Source: Clostridium sp. (lineage in GTDB: Bacteria; Bacillota; Clostridia; Lachnospirales; Lachnospiraceae). From it: a stretch of 64,000 nucleotides of DNA. Location: positions 124,001 to 188,000 of the forward strand of contig JAMOZY010000001.1 of assembly GCA_023667695.1 (NCBI GenBank), in the 5' to 3' direction. The notes below the pieces were generated by a model. That model did no database searches. It was given only the letters and a program-made list of their open reading frames with translations, and had not been told where the DNA came from. Positions 27,137-35,002 of this stretch are shown here, piece after piece. The position numbers and the translations under genes were made by a program. Positions within the stretch are counted from its first letter, which is position 1. Each line of letters starts with the position of its first letter.

Positions 27137-27987
27137 TTCATGGGACAGACCAGGACTATTCGATTATTTACAGAAAGCAGACAGAGCAGGACATGGAAAT
27201 ACTGATTGGGAAAGAGGAAGCAGAGGACCGATATGTTACCTTGCTGCGATTTTATCAAAAAGAGGATATTCAATGGCTGTTGGGGCAGAATCTGCTGGCA
27301 CAGGGGATTTCCGGAAATTTTGAGGATTATAAGGGGAGCTTTCTCTGGCAGGATTGTCTGTTCCTGGTGTTTATCCGGAGGGAGGGTATGGCGCTTTCCG
27401 AATGGCTGGACCGGGAGAAGCCGGACTTGTCCCAACGGCTGGAGGCTGGCAGACATCTGTTGGAACGACTGCTTCTTTTGAATATGCCGGAATATTTGCT
27501 GAGCAGCATTCTAAATGAGGACTGTATCCTGGTCATCGGGGAGCAAAAGGTAATCATCCGCTATGAGCCGGAGGAATGGGTGGGAAGGAATCCGGAACCG
27601 GAAAAGCAGTTGAAGCAATTATTTTATCGGATTTTTTTACGGCTGTTTCAGGCAGAAGCCTCCCAGCAGATTTGTAAAGAGATTTATGATTTCCTGGAAC
27701 AGTTGAAGCAGGAGCCTTATCAGGATGTCTTTCACATATATCAATGCTATGACCGGCTTCAGGACTGCATGGCAGGAAAGGAAAACAGTCTTTATCGTTC
27801 TTTTGACTGGAAGGAGCGGTGGAACCGTCTGGGAGAAGGTCTGAAGCATACCGGGGAGCGGCTGCTGGCGCCGATTCTGCTGGCAGTCGGAATGGCAGTA
27901 ATGATTTATGGCATCTGTCATCCGGGGCAAGAGGAAGCAGAGGAATTCTTATTTGAACAAATCGGCACCCTGGAGATACGCAAGTAA
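27130..27987 (+). CDS. Membrane-anchored pseudokinase-like protein
   Basis: A 285-aa protein. Residues 1-150 have the outline of a protein-kinase-like fold: an N-lobe of strands, a hinge-like LFLVFIRREGMALSEWLD and a catalytic-loop-like LNEDCILVIGEQKVIIRYEPEE, but without the HRD and DFG residues, so it would be a pseudokinase. This recalls EssB/YukC of type VII secretion, which also joins a pseudokinase to one membrane helix. Residues about 245-262 (LLAPILLAVGMAVMIYGI) form a single membrane helix, followed by 20 residues outside. It is inside the structural operon, overlapping the previous gene. The fold call is by eye and moderate; the membrane helix is clear. Confidence 0.6.
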   Translation: MVIHGTDQDYSIIYRKQTEQDMEILIGKEEAEDRYVTLLRFYQKEDIQWLLGQNLLAQGISGNFEDYKGSFLWQDCLFLVFIRREGMALSEWLDREKPDLSQRLEAGRHLLERLLLLNMPEYLLSSILNEDCILVIGEQKVIIRYEPEEWVGRNPEPEKQLKQLFYRIFLRLFQAEASQQICKEIYDFLEQLKQEPYQDVFHIYQCYDRLQDCMAGKENSLYRSFDWKERWNRLGEGLKHTGERLLAPILLAVGMAVMIYGICHPGQEEAEEFLFEQIGTLEIRK

Positions 27988-28041
27988 GAGCAGAGGTATT
28001 TTCGTTCTGGCAGGGACAGGACAGATGCAGGAGGAGAAGGG

Positions 28042-29529
28042 ATGGAGCTGTGGAAGGATGCACCACCGGAACAGTTAAAAAATTACATCAGGCTTGGTTC
28101 CCGCTTTGTGGCGATTCGGTTTCTCGTATTGGTTCTTTGTCTTAGTATCGTACTGCCCCTGTTGTATTGGTTTCGCATAGAGCCTTGGCTGACCGCACGT
28201 TTTTTTACGAAAACCATAGTGATAAACAGTCCGGAGCAGTTCGGTTATACCGGAAAGGTCCGTCTTATGGATGAAGCTGCCGGAACCACATTATTTGTGG
28301 GACGCCTGGAGGAAGGAAGAATACAGGGAGCGGGGACGCTGTATGATTACCAGGGAAATCTGCTTTATCAGGGCGGATTTGAACAGGAGCAGTTTTCCGG
28401 CACTGGTATCTTGTATTATCCTTCCGGCGAAGTACAGTACCGGGGCGGATTTCAGAAGAATCAATATCAGGGAAGCGGTACCGTCTATTATGAGAATGGA
28501 CAGAAACGATATGAGGGGACCTTTTCGGAAGGGGTTCTGACCGGTACTGGTAAGGAATACTATGAAACCGGTGTCTTGAAGTATAACGGAGAGTATCAAC
28601 AGGGGCTTTATGAGGGAACGGGGAAAATCTATTATGAAACTGGTATTCTGCGGTATCAGGGAGAAGTAAAGGCAGGGCTGTATGAAGGGCTGGGAACCCT
28701 CTACAATTCCAATGGCAGGATAATTTACAAGGGCAGCTTTTCCGAAGGAGAGTACGAAGGAATGGGCGTGCTGTATCAGGGGGATACCATACTTGCCCAG
28801 GGGGAGTTTCAACAGGGAGAATTTATGGGCGGCACGACAATTTTATATGGGAAAGCCGGAACGGTTGCCTATGTAGGAGAGGTGGAGCAGGGACAGCGGC
28901 AGGGAGTGGGGAAGGAGTATGATTCAGAAGGAAATCTCTGTTATGAAGGCAGCTTTGCAGCCAATCAGATGGAAGGAGAAGGCAAGCTGTATGAAAAGAA
29001 TATACTGGTCTATGAGGGCGGCTTTCAGGCGGGACAGCCAGGCGGAGCCGGAAAGGAGTATGATATGGAAACCGGAAATCTGGTTTACGAGGGTGGTTTT
29101 GCACAGGGAGTTTATGAAGGTACCGGCAAGCTGTATGACAGAGAAACCGGACGATTGGTTTATGAAGGAGCCTTTGCAGAAGGACGCTATGAGGGAATGG
29201 GGAAGCTATTTGGTTTAGAAACCGGAAATATGATTTATGACGGCGGCTTTTATAAGGGGAATTTTTATGGCAGCGGTAAGCAGTATGACGAAAGGAGCCA
29301 GGTGCTGCTGTATGAGGGAGAATTCCGGATGGGACGCTATGACGGAGCAGGAATTCTATATGGGGAAAATGGAGGGATGCTGTACCAGGGACAGTTTTTA
29401 CTGGGACAGTATCATGGACAGGGGATTCTTTATCAGCCGGAAACCGGAGTCATTTTGCAGCAGGGAGAGTTCCGGAATGGAATTCTGGTAACACCAAAGG
29501 AGGCGGAAGCATGGGAAGCTATACCGTGA
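28042..29529 (+). CDS. Membrane-anchored MORN-repeat protein
   Basis: A 495-aa protein with one hydrophobic helix near residues 22-43 (VAIRFLVLVLCLSIVLPLLYWF) and then about 16-17 MORN-type repeats of 22-25 residues (Y-x-G-x-F-x-x-G-x-x-x-G-x-G-x-x-Y) from about residue 80 to the end, for example LVYEGGFAQGVYEGTGKLYD. The short positive N-terminus suggests the repeats lie outside the membrane. MORN repeats make an elongated beta-meander used for scaffolding or lipid and protein contact. It is tucked between the pseudokinase-like gene and the cap gene, whose start it overlaps by 19 bases. MORN proteins are not part of the classical Afp/PVC set. A tethering or envelope-spanning role is inference. 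Confidence 0.8.
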   Translation: MELWKDAPPEQLKNYIRLGSRFVAIRFLVLVLCLSIVLPLLYWFRIEPWLTARFFTKTIVINSPEQFGYTGKVRLMDEAAGTTLFVGRLEEGRIQGAGTLYDYQGNLLYQGGFEQEQFSGTGILYYPSGEVQYRGGFQKNQYQGSGTVYYENGQKRYEGTFSEGVLTGTGKEYYETGVLKYNGEYQQGLYEGTGKIYYETGILRYQGEVKAGLYEGLGTLYNSNGRIIYKGSFSEGEYEGMGVLYQGDTILAQGEFQQGEFMGGTTILYGKAGTVAYVGEVEQGQRQGVGKEYDSEGNLCYEGSFAANQMEGEGKLYEKNILVYEGGFQAGQPGGAGKEYDMETGNLVYEGGFAQGVYEGTGKLYDRETGRLVYEGAFAEGRYEGMGKLFGLETGNMIYDGGFYKGNFYGSGKQYDERSQVLLYEGEFRMGRYDGAGILYGENGGMLYQGQFLLGQYHGQGILYQPETGVILQQGEFRNGILVTPKEAEAWEAIP

Positions 29530-30095
29530 TTGCAGAGACAGGAGAAGCCGTGGCATCCCTGCTACGGCAGTATATGGTACCGGAGGTGGTGCAGAAGGAA
29601 GAGCAGATTGGGTTGTGTTCGCCTAAGGAATCGGGGGAATACCGGGTGGGCATTTATCTCTATGACATACAGGAAAGTGCCGGAGTCCGAAATGCACCCA
29701 GACAGTGGAAGGGGGAAGCGGTGCGATTCCCCTCTGCCTATCTGGACCTGTATTATATGTTGGTTCCCTTTTCCAAAAGCGACTTAAAATACCGGGCGGC
29801 AGAGGAGCATCGGCTGCTGGGGAAAATGCTTCAGATTCTACGGGATTATCCGAATCTGAATGCAAATACCTATGAGCAGGAAGAGAAACTGGGACCCAAT
29901 ACCATACAGCTGGAGCTGCTGGATATGGACTGTGAGGATAAGCTGCGAATCTGGAATAGTCTGAATGAAGCAAGTCATACCGCCTTGTATTGTAAGGTAA
30001 GCCCGGTCGAACTGGAGTCTGAACGGGAAGGAAAGGTAAGACGGGTACGGGAGATTCAGCTACAGTTTGGAGAGAGAAACTGGAAGCAGGAATGA
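29511..30095 (+). CDS. DUF4255 tail-terminator/cap protein (Afp16-like)
   Basis: A 194-aa protein with the DUF4255 pattern: VIAETGEAVASLLRQYM, VGIYLYDIQESAGVRNAP, PSAYLDLYYMLVPFSKSD, EEHRLLGKMLQILRDYPNL and LRIWNSLNEASHTALYCKVSPV. In Afp16/PVC16 this protein forms the hexameric cap that ends the tube and sheath and fixes their length. It is 194 residues, shorter than Afp16 itself but normal for the family in other CIS. It overlaps the MORN gene by 19 bases, which couples their translation. Confidence 0.9.
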   Translation: MGSYTVIAETGEAVASLLRQYMVPEVVQKEEQIGLCSPKESGEYRVGIYLYDIQESAGVRNAPRQWKGEAVRFPSAYLDLYYMLVPFSKSDLKYRAAEEHRLLGKMLQILRDYPNLNANTYEQEEKLGPNTIQLELLDMDCEDKLRIWNSLNEASHTALYCKVSPVELESEREGKVRRVREIQLQFGERNWKQE

Positions 30096-30158
30096 AATGC
30101 AGAAGAAAGGGCATATCGGATGTGCAGAAGTACAGAAATAAAAGAAGGAGTAGTGTAT

Positions 30159-30905
30159 ATGGATTGGATTCAAATACAGGTTCCTATGGTAATTCAGATT
30201 CTGGATGCAGTAACCGGCAGCTCCCTGGAGCAGTCTGGTACCCGGCCGGAGCTTCGAAGCACCGAAGGAAAACAGCCCATTTATAAAGGAGATGGATATT
30301 ATCTGTTTTTTCAGCCCCCGGAGCCGGAAGCCAGGTTTATGCTTCAGGCATATGGGTACCAGACTCTTTGGGGCAGATGGTCAGACCTTCTTTTCCAGGA
30401 AGGGGTAGGTAAGCTTTATATGCAGCCGGACCTTCGGTATCCCTTATCAACGGAACTATATGGACTTCAGGGAAGGGCAGAACCGGGAACTATGCTGCTT
30501 CTTGTCTGTGGAGAATCTGACACAAGGTGCCGTCTGGCCAGGAACTATGAAGCAGGAGCCGGAGAACTTACCGTTTCTCCCGGAACGAAAATGCTTGGAG
30601 GGGAATACCGGATTCGAGAGCAGGAACAGGCAGAATTTCTGAAAATAACGGAAATCATGGACGCGGAAACCGGACAATACCGATTAGCAGTCCCCATGTC
30701 TCATTCTTACCGGCAGGGCAGGGCGGTTCTGGTTCCGGTAAAGCGGATTCCGGTGGACGCATCCGGAGAATTTGTCTGGTATTTACGACGAAAAAAGGGA
30801 AACAAAGCGGTATTGCCCTGTGAGCTTTGGAAGCCGGATGGAAGGAACTGGCAGGAGTTAAAGCTGCGGGCAGGTACCCGGGTATCCATAGGGAGGATAG
30901 AATGA
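30159..30905 (+). CDS. Unrecognised strand-rich CIS-operon protein
   Basis: A 248-aa protein that I do not recognise. It reads as mostly beta: residues 5-85 (VPMVIQILDAVTGSSLEQSG...GDGYYLFFQPPEPEARFMLQAYGYQTLW) resemble a carboxypeptidase-regulatory-like or Ig-like sandwich, and the rest has further strands (GTMLLLVCGESDTRCRLARNYEAG). There is no signal peptide or membrane helix. ATG 30159 is preceded by AGAAGGAG at 8 bases; the longer frame from 30120 lacks a site. Its stop overlaps the next start (ATGA). A structural role at the tube end or baseplate edge is possible. Confidence 0.7.
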   Translation: MDWIQIQVPMVIQILDAVTGSSLEQSGTRPELRSTEGKQPIYKGDGYYLFFQPPEPEARFMLQAYGYQTLWGRWSDLLFQEGVGKLYMQPDLRYPLSTELYGLQGRAEPGTMLLLVCGESDTRCRLARNYEAGAGELTVSPGTKMLGGEYRIREQEQAEFLKITEIMDAETGQYRLAVPMSHSYRQGRAVLVPVKRIPVDASGEFVWYLRRKKGNKAVLPCELWKPDGRNWQELKLRAGTRVSIGRIE

Positions 30906-32683
30906 AACATCGATTTGGATTGCAGATGAAAGTAACACTTATCTTTCTGGGTGTTATGGCAGCAATTACAGCGGCAGTTCTGGCTGTGATGGAATATAAT
31001 AACGAAATCATTATTGAAGAGCGGTTTTATGATTATGCTGTGGGCATTGGCTCTCTGACTGCCGGTATGATTACGGCAGAAGAAGTGATGGAGTATCAGG
31101 AGCTGCTGAATACTGCATCAGAAGCGATAAAACTGCCGGAAGAATATTATGAAGATTTGAACCGGCTGCAAACCATACAAAGTCATACGAATATTCAGTA
31201 TCTGTATGTTATTTATCCGGTTTCTGACACAGAGGGAATCTATATCTATGATGTAGAGGATGGGAAGGAAGAGGACAGTGAAATTGCAGAGCCGGCACAT
31301 GTTCCGGGCGATAGGGTGAATCTGGAGGATGGATTTCGTTTGGCGCTGGAGGCAATGAAAAGAGGAAGGGCTGGAGACCAGTTTGAGTATGACATAAATG
31401 TAAGCCTTGAAAACGGATGGAACATAAAAAAGGCTATGAATCCCAGTATGGTTTCCGCTTTTGTTCCAATTCTGGATTCGAATAATGAAGCGGTTGCCTT
31501 TGTCGGTGTCGATATGAGGCTGATGGATATGCTGGGCAATATTGGGAAAGCAAACGGTCTGACCCTTGGAAGTATGATGCTTATAATGCTGCTCTGCTAT
31601 GTCCTGCTGATGTGGATTACCCATCGAATTATGGTCAGACCCATCCATACCATAAAGCGTCAGGTAGACCGTATATCGGAAGGAAGCTTTGGGGAAGCCA
31701 TTCCAGTGCGGGGACAGGACGAAATCAGTGAAATCATCCGGGCGGTTAACCGCATGTCTGTGAGCATCCAGAGAAATATGAAGGAGATTCAGGCGATGAA
31801 TCATGCGTATCATAAGCATGTTCCCTTGGAGCTGTTGGATATTCTGGGCAAGAAAAGCATTACCGAGGTAGAGATAGGCAATCAGGCAAGCCGGTTTGTA
31901 ACGGTATTTTCCTTTCAGTTAACGGAAAGCCGGGAATATATGCGGAAGCAAAACAGCAGACGGATTATGGAGGATATGAATCAGTTATTTCAAACCATCA
32001 TACCGGTTGTGTTACAGCAGAAGGGCTTTGTGCAGGATTTTCGGGATACTGGTATGGTAGCCATCTATACTGAGGGGGTGATGGGAGCGATTATGTCCGC
32101 TCTTTCTATCTGTGAAGCCATGAATGATAAGGCAGACCATAAAAGGACAGCCCCACCTGGGATTAGTATGGGAATTGCCTATGGCGGTGTGCTGTTCGGA
32201 ATCGTAGGACATGAAAGCCGGATGTCTGCGGTTTCCATATCCGCCCAGACCCTTATGGCGGAATATCTACAGGTGCTGGCACCCTTATATGGTGCAACAC
32301 TGCTGGTGACCGCAGGGGCGGCAGAGCAGATTCCGGATTTCACGGCTAAGTATCATTATCGCTTTATTGGGATGCTTGAGAATGAATATAGCGGAGTAGT
32401 AGAAAAAATCTATGACGTCTATGATGGGGATTCCGAGGAACAGCGTTCCGGCAAGGAACGTACCAAGGAACCATTTGAACGGGGCGTTGAACAATTCTGT
32501 ATGGGGAAGTTCCGGGAAAGCCGTCAGGCATTTATTGAGGTATTGAAACGGTTTCGTAAGGATCAGGGCGCCAAACGGTATCTGCAATTCTGTAACCAGT
32601 ATTATCTGTCTGTAGATGGGAAGCATAAGGATATTTTTATGCGTGCCGGGAATCCGGAGGAAGGCGGAAATCAGGGTATCTGA
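30902..32683 (+). CDS. Two-TM sensor with HAMP and degenerate class III cyclase-like domain
   Basis: A 593-aa membrane protein. TM1 is at residues about 9-30, an extracytoplasmic sensor of about 190 residues follows, TM2 is near 220-243 (GSMMLIMLLCYVLLMWITH), then a HAMP domain (MVRPIHTIKRQVDRISEGSFGEAI...DEISEIIRAVNRM). Residues about 328-505 resemble an adenylate/guanylate cyclase homology domain (VTVFSFQLTESREYM..., GFVQDFRDTGMVAIY, GISMGIAYGGVLFGIVG). The first metal-binding Asp expected in the FSFQL strand is absent, while an Asp is kept in FRDTG, so catalysis is doubtful. The C-terminal 80 residues look TPR-like. It overlaps the preceding gene by ATGA and precedes gp25, so it belongs to the injection operon and may couple an outside signal to it. 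Confidence 0.78.
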   Translation: MKHRFGLQMKVTLIFLGVMAAITAAVLAVMEYNNEIIIEERFYDYAVGIGSLTAGMITAEEVMEYQELLNTASEAIKLPEEYYEDLNRLQTIQSHTNIQYLYVIYPVSDTEGIYIYDVEDGKEEDSEIAEPAHVPGDRVNLEDGFRLALEAMKRGRAGDQFEYDINVSLENGWNIKKAMNPSMVSAFVPILDSNNEAVAFVGVDMRLMDMLGNIGKANGLTLGSMMLIMLLCYVLLMWITHRIMVRPIHTIKRQVDRISEGSFGEAIPVRGQDEISEIIRAVNRMSVSIQRNMKEIQAMNHAYHKHVPLELLDILGKKSITEVEIGNQASRFVTVFSFQLTESREYMRKQNSRRIMEDMNQLFQTIIPVVLQQKGFVQDFRDTGMVAIYTEGVMGAIMSALSICEAMNDKADHKRTAPPGISMGIAYGGVLFGIVGHESRMSAVSISAQTLMAEYLQVLAPLYGATLLVTAGAAEQIPDFTAKYHYRFIGMLENEYSGVVEKIYDVYDGDSEEQRSGKERTKEPFERGVEQFCMGKFRESRQAFIEVLKRFRKDQGAKRYLQFCNQYYLSVDGKHKDIFMRAGNPEEGGNQGI

Positions 32684-32828
32684 TTATTCGGAATGTTATC
32701 CCTTTGAGTAAGGAGCCATGTGTCTGCTTGCTGGCATTTGGTAACGGATGGGAGGAGGTTAGTTACGTTTGGTACTTGAAAGATGGCATGGAAGCTTCGG
32801 AGAGAAATCAAAAAAGGAGGAAGTGTTG

Positions 32829-33242
32829 ATGCAGGAGCAGGGAAAGGAATTTTTAGGCTGTGGTTGGAAATTCCCCATTGCGGTAGATTCGGCAACGGGA
32901 AGAATCCTTATGTCCAGTCAGGAGGAAAGCATACGGGAATCCATTTATATCATTGTCATGACCCGTCCGGGAGAGCGGATGATGCATCCGGACTTTGGTT
33001 GTCATATTTATGATTTCTTGTTTCAGCGTCCGGATTATCCTATCCGGGTGCGTATGGAGCATGCAGTGCGGGAGGCCCTGATTCGATGGGAACCCAGGAT
33101 TCGGGATATACAGGTAAAGGCCGAAACCGGAGAAAGAGAAGGACAGGTGCTTCTTCAGGTGGATTATGTGGTGCGGGCTACCAATAATCCATATAATCTG
33201 GTATTTCCGTTTTATATGAATGAAGGCTTTGGAGAGGAATAG
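32829..33242 (+). CDS. gp25-like baseplate wedge protein (Afp9-type)
   Basis: A 137-aa protein of the T4 gp25 family. It shows GWKFPIAVDSATGRILMSSQEESIRESIYIIVMTRPGERMMHPDFGCHIYDFLFQ, including the E-R-x-x-x-P-x-F-G-C motif common to gp25/TssE proteins, and the RVRMEHAVREALIRWEPRI helix. It nucleates the sheath on the baseplate. ATG 32829 has a perfect AAGGAGG 8 bases upstream; the frame open from 32769 has none. A 145-base gap separates it from the sensor gene, the largest inside this operon, so a separate promoter is possible, though I see none. Confidence 0.95.
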   Translation: MQEQGKEFLGCGWKFPIAVDSATGRILMSSQEESIRESIYIIVMTRPGERMMHPDFGCHIYDFLFQRPDYPIRVRMEHAVREALIRWEPRIRDIQVKAETGEREGQVLLQVDYVVRATNNPYNLVFPFYMNEGFGEE

Positions 33243-33253
33243 GAGGCGGCAGG

Positions 33254-34030
33254 ATGGAATTGGAAGCACTTTTGCTGCAGAAGGAACCGGAACGGACGGA
33301 TTTAAGCAGCGGTGGTATCGCAACCGGTATCGTAATTGAAAACTGGAATGAGGAAGCCAGGGGAATGGTTCTGGTGGAAATGAGTCTGGGAGAAGAAGGA
33401 AAGACCAATACGGCATGGCTCCCAGTGATGCAGCCCTACTGTGGAAATGGCTTTGGACAGTATTTCCTGCCGGAAATTGATAGTCAGGTGGTTCTGGGCT
33501 TTTTGGGCAGTGATGCGAATTGCCCGATTGTATTGGGGTGTCTCTGGAATGAGAGGGATGCACTGCCGGAGGAAACGGCGCGGGAGGATAATTCCTTAAA
33601 AAAGATACAGACCAAGGGAGGAAATCGGATTGAACTGGATGAAACAGAGGGAAAGGAACAAATCGGAATCTATACCAAAGGCGGTATCTCCCTGGTGTTA
33701 CAGGATGAAAACCAGCTTGCCTCTATACAGGACGGTAATCAGACAACCATGCTGCAATTGGATATAAAGAATGGAGAAATCAAAATACTGGCAGAGAAGA
33801 GGCTGACCCTGTCTGTAGGTGGGGAAGCAATGCTCGTCATGGATGGCTCCCAAAAGAAGCTGACTCTCTCTGCCAATGCCATTCAGGTGGAAGGGAAGCA
33901 GAGTATAGAGCTAAAGACACAGAATCTGAAGCTCCAGGGAACTATGGCAGAACTGAAGGCACAGGGTTCTATGAAGGTGAATTCCGGTGGGATGCTGGAA
34001 TTAAAGGGAGCTATGACAAAAATCAATTAA
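33254..34030 (+). CDS. gpV/gp5-like baseplate spike
   Basis: A 258-aa spike protein. The N-terminal OB-fold (GIATGIVIENWNEEARGMVLVEMSLGE...NTAWLPVMQPYCGNGFGQYFLPEIDSQVVLGFLGSDANCPIVLGCLWN) is that of phage baseplate assembly protein V and VgrG gp5. The rest (IQTKGGNRIELDETEGKEQIGIYTKGG...LKLQGTMAELKAQGSMKVNSGGMLELKG) has the short alternating strands of a triple-stranded beta-helix needle. It should trimerise on the hub protein encoded at 18201. It starts 11 bases after gp25 with GGAGG nearby. Hub and spike are separate genes here, as in phages and unlike VgrG/Afp8. Confidence 0.94.
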   Translation: MELEALLLQKEPERTDLSSGGIATGIVIENWNEEARGMVLVEMSLGEEGKTNTAWLPVMQPYCGNGFGQYFLPEIDSQVVLGFLGSDANCPIVLGCLWNERDALPEETAREDNSLKKIQTKGGNRIELDETEGKEQIGIYTKGGISLVLQDENQLASIQDGNQTTMLQLDIKNGEIKILAEKRLTLSVGGEAMLVMDGSQKKLTLSANAIQVEGKQSIELKTQNLKLQGTMAELKAQGSMKVNSGGMLELKGAMTKIN

Positions 34031-34243
34031 TAGTTTTTGTATGGAATGCTGGATTATTTTGGAATGTTCACAGCCGGAAAGAATTTTGTAGCACGATATA
34101 AGTTTGTTTAGATAACACTAAATTATGAATGAAAGCCATTCATTTTATTCCCGCGAACAATGAGGAAAATAGCCATGCCTGCATGGATATTTGACTGGGC
34201 TTTAATAGACAAAGTGAAAAATAAGAAAGAGGAGAAAATCAAG

Positions 34244-34630
34244 ATGGGATTTGCAGTATGCGGAGGTGCCATGTGCAGCTGCAGCTTTGGCATAGCACCC
34301 TCCAGTCTGATGATAACACCGGAAAATAAAACAGTATCTACCATGCCCTTAGCAACTATAATGGATTCTGTACCCATGAAGAATATTCTGCCCTTTGGCA
34401 TGTGTTCCTCTATGGCAAATCCACAGGTGGCGGCAGCAACGGCAGCAGCATTGGGGGTTCTGACCCCCATGCCTTGTATCCCGGTGACAACATCTCCCTG
34501 GGTACCGGGAAGTCCTACGGTGCTGATTGCCAATCAGCCAGCCCTGAATCAGAATTGTAAGCTGTTCTGCAACTGGGGTGGGATTATCCAGATTAATAGT
34601 CCGGGGACTGGTACGATACAGGTGCCGTAG
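34244..34630 (+). CDS. DUF4280 PAAR-like tip protein
   Basis: A 128-aa cysteine-containing protein of the DUF4280 PAAR-like group: MGFAVCGGAMCSCSFGIAPSSLM, MPLATIMDSVPMKNILPFGMCSSMANPQVAAATAAALGVLTPMPCIPVTTSPWVPGSPTVLI and NCKLFCNWGGIIQINSPG. Such proteins cap the spike as a sharpened, metal-bound tip, and in some systems carry effectors; this one has no extension. ATG 34244 follows GAGGAG at 9 bases, while the in-frame ATG at 34160 would add 28 basic residues with no ribosome site. Last gene of the injection cluster, followed by the foldback structure. Confidence 0.9.
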   Translation: MGFAVCGGAMCSCSFGIAPSSLMITPENKTVSTMPLATIMDSVPMKNILPFGMCSSMANPQVAAATAAALGVLTPMPCIPVTTSPWVPGSPTVLIANQPALNQNCKLFCNWGGIIQINSPGTGTIQVP

Positions 34631-34646
34631 GAATGGCTCTAGCTAC

Positions 34647-34662
34647 TATAAATTAGGGTTTA
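34647..34662 (+). repeat. Left terminal inverted repeat of foldback region
   Basis: TATAAATTAGGGTTTA matches the reverse complement of 35162-35177 in 15 of 16 positions. The two copies bound a 531-bp region holding the two structured repeats. Confidence 0.75.
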
Positions 34663-34681
34663 GCGTACTAACTTTGCTACC

Positions 34682-34825
34682 GCGGCTTCCCAAGGATAAA
34701 TATCTCACGAAGACACGCTTTCGCTCCTGCCAGCACATAGCGGTACATAAGGGGTGAAAATACCACCCCTAAGTACCGATGTGCTTCTAAGGTCTTCTTT
34801 GAGATATTTATCCTCAGGAAGCCGC
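34682..34825 (-). repeat. Structured palindromic repeat, copy A
   Basis: A 144-base near-palindrome. Nested stems are GCGGCTTCC/GGAAGCCGC (34682/34817), AGGATAAATATCTC/GAGATATTTATCCT (34693/34801), GAAGAC/GTCTTC (34709/34792), AGCACAT/ATGTGCT (34732/34779), CGGTAC/GTACCG (34741/34773) and AGGGGT/ACCCCT (34750/34765) with a 9-base loop. About 100 internal bases match copy B in opposite orientation. An AGCGAAAGCG tetraloop-like side hairpin is on the minus strand. Open frames crossing it are artefacts of the palindrome. Confidence 0.85.
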
Positions 34826-35002
34826 TGCCAGGTTTTGTACAGTTCCATAATTCAGCATTGATTTCAGATTCTGATTGTTCCAGTGTCAAAATCGGGATGT
34901 CATATCATAAAGCATCCGGATGGTGTATCTGATAGAAAATATGGGTTTCCTATGATATTCTTAACTATCCGGTTAAGTTTATGATTTATCTGGGTTCTGC
35001 AT
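34826..35002. other. Spacer between the two structured repeats
   Basis: About 177 AT-rich bases with no gene. It includes a perfect CATCCGGATG palindrome near 34913 and several short repeated ATCTGATT/TTTCAGAT words, but nothing I can name. Confidence 0.5.

Noticed and set aside
13696-34630. A prophage instead of an injection system
   Set aside because: No capsid, portal, terminase, integrase, replication or lysis genes; AAA+ ATPase, DUF4157, DUF4255 and LysM adaptor are CIS features.
34677-34889. A 70-codon minus-strand frame downstream of the PAAR-like gene
   Set aside because: It lies wholly across the palindromic copy A; the frame is a by-product of the repeat and has no ribosome site.
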